5,874 bases of DNA from Deltaproteobacteria bacterium (GTDB lineage Bacteria > Desulfobacterota > Desulfobacteria > Desulfobacterales > Desulfatirhabdiaceae), in the NCBI GenBank assembly GCA_021778975.1, contig JAJYBO010000197.1, forward strand, positions 1 to 5,874. The letters run 5' to 3'. Position numbers and translations under genes: made by a program. Every line of letters begins with the position of its first letter. The first letter of the stretch is position 1. The notes under the pieces were generated by a model, which was not told the origin of the DNA, made no database searches, and saw only the letters and a list, made by a program, of their open reading frames with translations. Of the stretch, positions 1 to 5,069 are shown in pieces.

Positions 1-191
1 CCATCATCTGTTACAGCCTCATCCACAATCGCCTTTTTGCACTGCCATATCCCATTGCCGCGTTTGACCGCGCCGCGCTGGAACGATATCAAGAAATGAT
101 GGCCGGCGCCGAAAAACCACCCCTGGTCGGAAATGAGGTGTTTCAATTTTTGAAGGACGCCGTTATGCGCGAAGGGTATCATCCGGCCTGA
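1..191 (+). CDS. C-terminal fragment of an unrecognised protein
   Basis: The reading frame is open from base 3 to a TGA at 189-191 and gives 62 residues; the start lies outside the window. The visible part begins IICYSLIHNRLFALPYPIAA and ends FLKDAVMREGYHPA. It is soluble-looking, with an aromatic/Pro segment (FALPYP) followed by amphipathic helical stretches (around AALERYQEMM and EVFQFLKDAVM). I do not recognise the family and assign no function. The fragment was judged coding because the frame is open to the edge, its composition is protein-like, and it stops just before the convergent livF. The two stop codons are only 35 nt apart, and I see no clear hairpin-plus-T-run terminator between them. 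Since it faces the liv operon, it is not part of that operon. Confidence 0.6.
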   Translation, partial: IICYSLIHNRLFALPYPIAAFDRAALERYQEMMAGAEKPPLVGNEVFQFLKDAVMREGYHPA

Positions 192-226
192 GTAATGCCG
201 CATCTGTTGAAAGCCACCTTAGATAT

Positions 227-937
227 TCAGACGCTCTGTCCCAGATAGGTACGGATTACCGCTGGGTCGGACCGGAGTTTTGCGGCAGAGCCTTCCAGCA
301 CCATTGCGCCACTTTCGATGACATAGGCATAGTCGGATACCGCTAAGGACTGACGGGCGTTTTGCTCCACCAGAAGAATGGTCAGGCCCTTTTGTTGCAG
401 CTCCGTCACGATGTCGAATACCATCTGAACCACCAGTGGCGCCAGCCCCAGAGAAGGCTCGTCAAGCAGCAGGAGCTTGGGGTGCGCCATCAGTCCCCGT
501 GCGATGGCCAGCATCTGTTGTTCACCTCCGGACAGGGAACCGGCAGGCGCCTCACTTCTTTCTTTCAATATCGGAAAGCGTTCCTGCATTCGTGCGATAT
601 CCGCGGCAATGCCGGACCTGGGACGGCGGTAAGCGCCTATTTCGAGATTTTCCCGAACGGTCATGCCTGCCAGCACCAGACGTCCTTCTGGCACCTGAAT
701 GATCCCTTCGGCCACCCGACGGTGCGGGCTCATCCGGGTGATATCCTGGCCATTGAACAGAATGTTGCCGCCCCGTATCGGGATGACGCCGCTCAATGCG
801 TTCAGCAGTGTGGTTTTTCCGGCGCCGTTCGGGCCGATCAGGGTGACAATCGCGCCGGTTTCGACGTTCAGAGAAATATCCCGCACCGCCTCGATGGGGC
901 CGTACGCTACGGTCAGGTGATGAACATCCAGCATCAT
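227..937 (-). CDS. livF: Branched-chain/hydrophobic amino acid ABC transporter ATPase LivF
   Basis: This is one of the two cytoplasmic ATPases that power the importer. It has 236 residues, almost the same as E. coli LivF (237). Visible motifs: Walker A GPNGAGKTT at 35-43, Q-loop Gln81 in IIQVPEGR, signature LSGGEQQ at 135-141, Walker B LLLLDEP at 155-161, and VEQN at 190-193. The VEQN puts Gln192 where most ABC ATPases have the switch histidine. This is the LivF-family pattern and separates it from LivG, which keeps IEHN. The start is ATG 937-935, which overlaps the livG stop (TGA 936-934) as ATGA; a second in-frame ATG follows immediately at 934. The frame stays open upstream to 1051, but that stretch lies inside livG and does not match the family, so I reject the longer start. 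Last gene of the operon. Confidence 0.96.
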   Translation of the reverse strand: MMLDVHHLTVAYGPIEAVRDISLNVETGAIVTLIGPNGAGKTTLLNALSGVIPIRGGNILFNGQDITRMSPHRRVAEGIIQVPEGRLVLAGMTVRENLEIGAYRRPRSGIAADIARMQERFPILKERSEAPAGSLSGGEQQMLAIARGLMAHPKLLLLDEPSLGLAPLVVQMVFDIVTELQQKGLTILLVEQNARQSLAVSDYAYVIESGAMVLEGSAAKLRSDPAVIRTYLGQSV

Positions 938-1701
938 GATGATTTGTCCACTCCGAGATAGGCTTCGATGACATGCGGATGGCGGCTTACGGTATCTGGC
1001 GATCCGGTCGTGATAACCTGACCGAAATTGAGAACCGTAATCCGGGAACACAGCGCCATGACAAAGGACATGTTGTGTTCGATCAAAAAAACGGTCATGC
1101 CTTCTCCGGCAAGAATGCGAACCAGTTCGGCGACCTGGGAGACTTCTCCATGTCGCATACCGGCAACAGGTTCGTCCAGCAGCAAAAGACGGGGGCGGGA
1201 GGCCAGCGCGCGAGCGATTTCGAGACGCCGGCGTTCTCCATACGAAAGGCTCTGGGCCCGAACCTGCGCCCGGTTTTCAAGCCCGACCCTGGACAGGGTT
1301 GCCATCGCGTCTTCTTCATATTCGTGATCCTGACGCCATGCGGAGGGTAACTGCAACAACCTGGGCAGCAGCGGACGAGAGGCGATCAGGTGCTGACCGG
1401 CAATGACATTTTCTATACAGGTCATGGCCGGAAAGAGACGGATATTCTGAAAGGTTCTGGCCATGCCGAGAGACGCCACCCGGCAGGCGGGGAGCATGTG
1501 AATGTTCTTGCCTGAAAACAGGATATTCCCGGATGTCGGCGGCGTCATCCCGCTCAAAATGTTCAGGAGCGTGGTCTTTCCCGCGCCGTTTGGACCGATC
1601 AACCCATGAATTTTACCCTGTTCCACACTGAAATTGACGCCGTTCAGCGCGCACACCCCGCCGAACATTCGGGTAATGTTTTGAATTTCGAGCAGCGCCA
1701 T
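934..1701 (-). CDS. livG: Branched-chain/hydrophobic amino acid ABC transporter ATPase LivG
   Basis: Second ATPase of the importer, 255 residues, the same length as E. coli LivG. Motifs: Walker A GPNGAGKTT at 36-44, Q-loop Gln85 within the LivG-typical ARTFQNIRLFP (81-91), a helical-domain insert of about 105-130 that is longer than in LivF, signature LSYGERRRLEIARAL at 152-166, Walker B LLLLDEP at 172-178, and switch His209 in IEHN. The signature LSYGE rather than LSGGE is usual for LivG. The segment after Walker B reads VAGMRHGE, where family members normally have AAGMNPxE; this is a mild D-loop-side variation that leaves the catalytic residues intact. ATG 1701 is preceded by AGGAAGGA about 11 nt upstream, inside the end of livM. 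The livM stop lies 7 nt upstream and the livF start overlaps the livG stop, so translation of these three genes is probably coupled. Confidence 0.96.
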   Translation of the reverse strand: MALLEIQNITRMFGGVCALNGVNFSVEQGKIHGLIGPNGAGKTTLLNILSGMTPPTSGNILFSGKNIHMLPACRVASLGMARTFQNIRLFPAMTCIENVIAGQHLIASRPLLPRLLQLPSAWRQDHEYEEDAMATLSRVGLENRAQVRAQSLSYGERRRLEIARALASRPRLLLLDEPVAGMRHGEVSQVAELVRILAGEGMTVFLIEHNMSFVMALCSRITVLNFGQVITTGSPDTVSRHPHVIEAYLGVDKSS

Positions 1702-1708
1702 ATTCTTT

Positions 1709-2566
1709 TCAGTCCTTCCTGCGTGAGAAAAGTGATACCAGACCGTTGGGCAAAAAAAGTATCACCATCAGCAGAATAAAGCCGTTGACCCCCATACGGA
1801 CAGGCCCTGCCGAAACACCAATCCCTCTCAGTATTTCGGGAAGCGCGGTCAAGAGCGCCGCCCCCAGAACCGGGCCGTACCAGATACGGGTGCCGCCCAC
1901 GATATTGTAGATCAGGAGCTGAACCGCAGCGGAAAATCCAAATTCACCCGGGGTAATGATATAATTCAGATGAGCGCTCATGGCGCCCGCAAGCCCCGCA
2001 ATCATGGCGCCAATGGTGAAGGCCAGGGTTTTATACCAGGTGGTATTGATTCCCATGGCTTTGGCGGCGGTTTCGTCTTCCCGGATACTGGCGAAGCTCC
2101 AGCCGATTCTGGAACGTCGCAGCACCGCCATGAAATACCCCACCAGCGCCAGCGCCGTGAAAATCATCCATGCCTGGGTCTTGTTGGGAATTGGGGTAAG
2201 CCCCTCGGCGCCTCCGGTGATCTGGAGATTGATGGCCAGAATACGCACCACCTCGCCGAACGCCAGCGTGGCGATTGCCAGAAAAACCCCCCGAAGCCGC
2301 AGCACCGGAAACCCCAACACCACGGCGACGGCTCCGGACATCAGCGTTGCAGCGCATAACGCCACCATGTAGGGAACATTCAGATACATGGTCAGAATGC
2401 CTGCCGTGTATCCGCCGATGCCGGCGAAAGCCGCGTTGCCCAATGAAAGCTGGCCGGCGGACAGGGTGACATAGAGGCTTATGGCCAGCAGAGAATTGAT
2501 GCCGATAAAATTGATCAGGCTTCCGTAAACAGCATAAAACTGAGTGAAGATATGATGCAGATCCAT
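1709..2566 (-). CDS. livM: Branched-chain/hydrophobic amino acid ABC transporter permease LivM
   Basis: Inner-membrane permease of 285 residues. This is the short form of the family; E. coli LivM is over 400 with extra N-terminal helices. The protein is very hydrophobic, with roughly eight to nine candidate membrane segments. The family-typical N-terminal block LSAGQLSLGNAAFAGIGGY (35-53) contains the conserved Gly-rich helix. A periplasmic-type GGAEGLTPIP lies at 118-127. The cytoplasmic EAA-like coupling loop SRIGWSFASIREDETAAKAM (152-171) would dock on an ATPase. The C-terminus has the family NGxxxLxxxxxxPNGL pattern (261-276) and ends in SRRKD. ATG 2566 begins 5 nt after the livH stop, with GGGAG about 11 nt upstream inside the last codons of livH. 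It pairs with LivH to form the translocation channel. Confidence 0.95.
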   Translation of the reverse strand: MDLHHIFTQFYAVYGSLINFIGINSLLAISLYVTLSAGQLSLGNAAFAGIGGYTAGILTMYLNVPYMVALCAATLMSGAVAVVLGFPVLRLRGVFLAIATLAFGEVVRILAINLQITGGAEGLTPIPNKTQAWMIFTALALVGYFMAVLRRSRIGWSFASIREDETAAKAMGINTTWYKTLAFTIGAMIAGLAGAMSAHLNYIITPGEFGFSAAVQLLIYNIVGGTRIWYGPVLGAALLTALPEILRGIGVSAGPVRMGVNGFILLMVILFLPNGLVSLFSRRKD

Positions 2567-2571
2567 TGGCG

Positions 2572-3462
2572 TCAGGTCTCCCGGATCTGCTTGCGGCCAA
2601 ACAGACCGGATGGTCGCAGGAGTAAAATGGCGAAAAGCACTGTGAAGGCAACCGCATCCCGCAGATTGGATGTTCCCGAAATGGCGACGGTGAGCACTTC
2701 ACTGAGGCCAAAGGCGATGCCGCCGATAATGGCGCCGGGAATGCTGCCCATGCCTCCCAGCACAATGACGGCAAGCCCTTTGAGTTCGATGGAACGGCCC
2801 ATATCCGGAGAAAGCGCTCCGAAATACAACCCGAACAGTATGCCGGCGGCGCCACCCAACGCCGATGATATAAAAAAAGTAAACGCAATGATGCTGTCCA
2901 CATGAATCCCCAGCAGCCGAGCGGTGCGCTCATTTTCTGCCACGGCTCTGATGGCCTTGCCGGCGCGGGAATGCCGGAGAAACCAGGTCAGCCCGGCCAT
3001 CAGGCAGGCGGCGATCAGAACGATTTCTATCTGAAGGGAGGTGATGGTAACGCCAGCAACCTGCCAGATATGAACGGTGATGGTGTTGATTGGAAATCTG
3101 ACGGTTCGCGCTCCGAAAATACCCAGTGCAGCGCTCTCAAAGATGATAGCCAGTGCAATGCTCGATATCAACCCGGAAAAATAGGTATCCGGACGATGAC
3201 GCAGCGGCGCGAAAGCCACGGCATTGATGACCAGACCCAGAATACCGGACAAGAGTGTCGCCAGCGGAAATGCCAGCCATATGGACAACGCGGCGTTCTG
3301 AACCAGCCAGAGTGCAACCAGCCCTCCCAGCGTGAATACTGCTGCATGGGCTAAATTTAGAATGTCCAGAACGCCGAACACCAGCGTATATCCAATGGCG
3401 AAAAGCCCGTAAACGCTTCCGATAAAAACACCGTTTATCAGTTGCTGTAAGAAAATGTTCAT
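2572..3462 (-). CDS. livH: Branched-chain/hydrophobic amino acid ABC transporter permease LivH
   Basis: Inner-membrane permease of 296 residues (E. coli LivH is about 308). It opens with FLQQLINGVFIGSVYGLFAI, the signature start of LivH proteins, followed by GYTLVFGVLDILNLAHA (24-40). Roughly eight hydrophobic segments alternate with short loops. The EAA-type coupling loop SRAGKAIRAVAENERTARLL is at 165-184, and the conserved block KGLAVIVLGGMGSIPGAIIG is at 228-247. The C-terminus carries the family LLRPSGLFGR at 281-290. The start at 3462 fits the family, but the ribosome-binding region is odd: GAGG sits only one base before the ATG, so the weaker CGGAC about 7 nt upstream, or coupling to livK translation, may do the work. 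The gap to the livK stop is 26 nt. Confidence 0.95.
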   Translation of the reverse strand: MNIFLQQLINGVFIGSVYGLFAIGYTLVFGVLDILNLAHAAVFTLGGLVALWLVQNAALSIWLAFPLATLLSGILGLVINAVAFAPLRHRPDTYFSGLISSIALAIIFESAALGIFGARTVRFPINTITVHIWQVAGVTITSLQIEIVLIAACLMAGLTWFLRHSRAGKAIRAVAENERTARLLGIHVDSIIAFTFFISSALGGAAGILFGLYFGALSPDMGRSIELKGLAVIVLGGMGSIPGAIIGGIAFGLSEVLTVAISGTSNLRDAVAFTVLFAILLLRPSGLFGRKQIRET

Positions 3463-3488
3463 ACCTCTTGTCCGGTGATGATAGGGGG

Positions 3489-4640
3489 TTATTCTCCTAC
3501 AACGACAAATTTGCCGTTCTTGACTTCCTGCAGCACGGCTTTGTAATCGGCGTCACGACCGGACGTAAAGGAGAATTTACCGAGTACGGAATCCATATTC
3601 TTGATGCCGGCCAGTGCATCGCGAATTTTTGCGGGTGCAAACGGCGTTCCCGCCTTCTGAATGGCGTCATACACGATATACACCCCGGCATATGCCTGGG
3701 CCGCAAACTGATCCGGCGGGTTGCCGAATTTGGCCGTGTAGTCTTTCACGAATTTTTGGTTCAATGGATTGGATGCCGTGGAACTCCAGGCGGCGCCGAT
3801 CAAAACTCCATCCGCAGCACTGCCGGCATTCTTGATAAAGCTGGGAGAATTGAAGCCATTTCCGCCGATGATATGCACCGACGCCGGAATACCTAGCTGC
3901 CGGGCCTGGCTGACAATGCCGGAGGCTTCTTCCACCAGTGCGGATACGACAATGGCATCCGGTGACTGACTCTTGATTTCGGTCAATTGGGGTGAGAAAT
4001 CGCGATCTCCTTTGGCGAACGTCTGTTCACTCAAAATAGTGACCTTCTGATCGAGAAGCGCTTTCTTAAACGCTTCATAACCGGCTTTGGTGAAAGCGCC
4101 ATCGTTGCCATAGAGGATGGAAACCTTTGAAATACCAAATTTTTCTTTGGCTGTTCGGATGGTGTTGGGGACAACGACGGCTTCGGTCAGGGAATCCCGA
4201 AATACATAGTTACCGATTTCCGTAATTCCCTGCGCCGTATTGCTGACGCCCAGCACCGGTACGGAACTCGCCTGAGCGATACGGTCGGTTACGTGGGCGG
4301 TATCGCTCAGGGTGGGGCCGATGATGGCCGATACATGATCGCCGTTGATGAATTTTTTGAATACGTTGATGCCCTGCTGGGGGGTGCTGGCGTCATCGTC
4401 AAAAAAAGGTTTGATATGAATGCCGGTAGCGCCCGCCGCTGCGTTGATTTCATCCACCGCCAGTTGCGCGCCGTTTTTCTGGGTTGCGCCGTAGGAGGCG
4501 GCTCCGCCTGTCATGCTGAAAACGATGCCGATTTTGGCTTCAGGTGCGGCCGCCTTTGCCGGGGCCGGCGTGAGAGTCGCTGAAAAAAACAACGCGGTGA
4601 CGATCAGGATGTACATACTGAAAATCTGTGATCTTTTCAT
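3489..4640 (-). CDS. livK: Periplasmic amino-acid-binding protein of the Liv transporter (LivK/LivJ-like)
   Basis: Periplasmic receptor that delivers substrate to LivHM; 383 residues, type I periplasmic-binding fold (Peripla_BP_6 / Leu-Ile-Val-binding class). A signal peptide is clear: MKRSQ, a hydrophobic core at about 9-24, then a probable signal peptidase I cut after AKA at 28-30. No lipobox Cys is present, so the product is soluble. Family landmarks: IGIVFSMTG (37-45), DEINAAAG (63-70), IIGPTLSDTA (106-115), SNTAQGITE (133-141), YVFRDS (145-150), GDRDFSPQL (211-219), SQARQLG (244-250). Segments 106-115 and 133-141 correspond to the loops that hold the ligand's alpha-amino and carboxyl groups in LivJ. 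The start at 4640 is fixed by the Shine-Dalgarno 8 nt upstream and by the signal peptide; the frame is open to 4706, but the extra 22 residues precede the signal peptide. The symbol follows operon position. The substrate is inferred: this family also binds amides, aromatic acids and other amino acids. Confidence 0.92.
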   Translation of the reverse strand: MKRSQIFSMYILIVTALFFSATLTPAPAKAAAPEAKIGIVFSMTGGAASYGATQKNGAQLAVDEINAAAGATGIHIKPFFDDDASTPQQGINVFKKFINGDHVSAIIGPTLSDTAHVTDRIAQASSVPVLGVSNTAQGITEIGNYVFRDSLTEAVVVPNTIRTAKEKFGISKVSILYGNDGAFTKAGYEAFKKALLDQKVTILSEQTFAKGDRDFSPQLTEIKSQSPDAIVVSALVEEASGIVSQARQLGIPASVHIIGGNGFNSPSFIKNAGSAADGVLIGAAWSSTASNPLNQKFVKDYTAKFGNPPDQFAAQAYAGVYIVYDAIQKAGTPFAPAKIRDALAGIKNMDSVLGKFSFTSGRDADYKAVLQEVKNGKFVVVGE

Positions 4641-4648
4641 GGAATTCA

Positions 4649-4655
4649 CCCTCCT
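4649..4655 (-). promoter_or_regulatory. Strong ribosome-binding site of livK
   Basis: The minus strand reads AGGAGGG followed by 8 nt (TGAATTCC) and then ATG at 4640-4638. Complementarity to the 16S 3' end is nearly ideal and so is the spacing. This decides the livK start over the upstream in-frame ATG at 4706. Confidence 0.88.
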
Positions 4656-4770
4656 GCAGTTGATGGGGTTAAAAAAAGGAACTCTTCGAGAACGGTGCGG
4701 CAGCATCGTTTTACTGATACATCATCGCTGTCGCTATTTTCGTGTTGCACCCGATTTTTGTGGACAACCA

Positions 4771-4785
4771 GCAATTTCTTAACCC
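4771..4785 (-). promoter_or_regulatory. Possible sigma-54 (-24/-12) promoter for livK
   Basis: The minus strand reads GGG TTAAGAAA TTGCT ending at 4770. It has the invariant GG (4784-4783) and GC (4772-4771) separated by exactly ten bases, and a good -12 half (TTGCT). The -24 half is weak because the usual CAC after GG is TTA. If real, transcription would start near 4759 and give a leader of about 120 nt. I found no better sigma-70 promoter: TTGATA on the minus strand inside the palindrome is a fair -35, but 17 nt later there is only TAAGAA. Confidence 0.22.
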
Positions 4786-4787
4786 TG

Positions 4788-4819
4788 TTTTCAATGATTA
4801 TCAAGATAATTATTGAAAA
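4788..4819. repeat. 32-bp AT-rich palindrome, candidate operator with Fur-box-like core
   Basis: The arms TTTTCAATGATTATC (4788-4802) and GATAATTATTGAAAA (4805-4819) are inverted repeats with 14 of 15 positions matching around a 2-bp centre (AA). The one mismatch would be a G-T pair. The minus-strand core GATAATCATT is identical to ten consecutive positions of the classical 19-bp Fur consensus, but the flanks match it poorly. The location, about 150-180 bp upstream of livK and next to the possible -24/-12 element, suits an operator or activator site for the divergent genes. The palindrome is directly visible; the identity of the regulator is inference. A cruciform or hairpin with no protein partner is also possible. 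Confidence 0.6.
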
Positions 4820-4848
4820 TCATATTTTGTACGCAATTTCTATGGAGT

Positions 4849-4972
4849 GACGATTTCGTAAAATGTCCGCATGCTGCGTTGCGCTGCACCCTTCGTCGTT
4901 GCGGCGTACCATAAGTGCTCCTCATTTCTAAATATTTGCGCGCCTTGCCTGCAAATATTTTACGAAGTCGTC
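4849..4972. repeat. 124-bp imperfect palindromic repeat element (MITE/REP-like)
   Basis: Terminal inverted repeats GACGATTTCGTAAAAT (4849-4864) and ATTTTACGAAGTCGTC (4957-4972) match at 15 of 16 positions. A smaller inner dyad, GGCGTAC (4903-4909), loop CATAA, then GTGCTCC (4915-4921), shares nearly the same centre (about 4911), and the sequence between is loosely complementary (GC-rich TGCGTTGCGCTGC against GCGCGCCTTGCCTGC). A second exact 10-bp stem, AAATATTTGC / GCAAATATTT (4930-4939 and 4951-4960), sits in the right half. No transposase frame fits inside. I recall related intergenic palindromes in Desulfobacterota genomes, but cannot check copies from one window. No clear target-site duplication is visible at the edges. 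Confidence 0.62.
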
Positions 4973-5004
4973 CGAAATTTGACTTTTTATGAGAGTGTCA
5001 TGGA

Positions 5005-5033
5005 TTGCTTTTTCAACAAAACGGCCTTATGAA
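5005..5033 (+). promoter_or_regulatory. Weak sigma-70-like promoter candidate for the PrmA-like gene
   Basis: TTGCTT (5005-5010), a 17-nt spacer and TATGAA (5028-5033) match the consensus at 3 and 4 of 6 positions. The placement is right, with a leader of about 30 nt, but the score is poor and chance occurrence is likely. Confidence 0.18.
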
Positions 5034-5054
5034 TCGAAAGCTCGATGTTCTATG

Positions 5055-5061
5055 AAGGGAG
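5055..5061 (+). promoter_or_regulatory. Ribosome-binding site of the PrmA-like gene
   Basis: AAGGGAG ends 8 nt before ATG 5070, which is optimal spacing. It is only 2 nt before the in-frame ATG at 5064 and lies downstream of the in-frame ATGs at 4989 and 5052. It therefore favours 5070 as the start. Confidence 0.65.
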
Positions 5062-5069
5062 ATATGGCG

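Larger units (their letters stand above)
4641..5069. other. Divergent intergenic control region
   Basis: These 429 bases lie between the livK start (minus) and the start of the PrmA-like gene (plus). I find no convincing gene here: the small plus-strand frames have no ribosome-binding site and overlap the repeat or the livK leader. From left to right it holds the livK ribosome-binding site, a T-run on the minus strand (4671-4677) that has no stable stem before it, a possible sigma-54-type element (4771-4785), an AT-rich palindrome (4788-4819), a 124-bp palindromic repeat element (4849-4972), and the ribosome-binding site of the right-hand gene. The region is visibly richer in A+T than the genes, except in the middle of the repeat element. 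Confidence 0.75.

Noticed and set aside
192..226. Bidirectional terminator between the convergent genes
   Set aside because: No inverted repeat with a T-run could be found in the 35-nt gap.
362..961. 199-codon plus-strand open frame opposite livF
   Set aside because: It is antisense to a livF gene with all ABC motifs, has no ribosome-binding site, and its composition (rich in His, Gln, Arg) is typical of a shadow frame.
938..1051. N-terminal extension of livF to an upstream ATG at 1051
   Set aside because: It would lie wholly inside livG, adds 38 residues with no family match, and the ATGA overlap start at 937 gives the standard length.
4679..4693. GTTC-N7-GTTC on the minus strand, the alphaproteobacterial LexA box
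   Set aside because: The spacing is exact, but nothing else suggests an alphaproteobacterium or SOS control of a transporter; eight fixed bases can occur by chance.
4671..4700. Intrinsic terminator or attenuator in the livK leader, from the seven-T run on the minus strand
   Set aside because: The preceding CTC-GAA-GAG can form only a three-pair stem, and no other stable stem abuts the T-run.
4641..4706. N-terminal extension of livK to an ATG at 4706
   Set aside because: It would put 22 residues ahead of a clear signal peptide and ignore the ideal Shine-Dalgarno at 4649-4655.
4979..5007. TTGACT as a -35 element of a plus-strand promoter
   Set aside because: No acceptable -10 lies 16-18 nt downstream (best is TGGATT, 3 of 6).
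4989..5069. Longer start of the PrmA-like gene at 4989 or 5052
   Set aside because: The frame is open from 4983, but neither ATG has a ribosome-binding site; AAGGGAG at 5055-5061 points to 5070.
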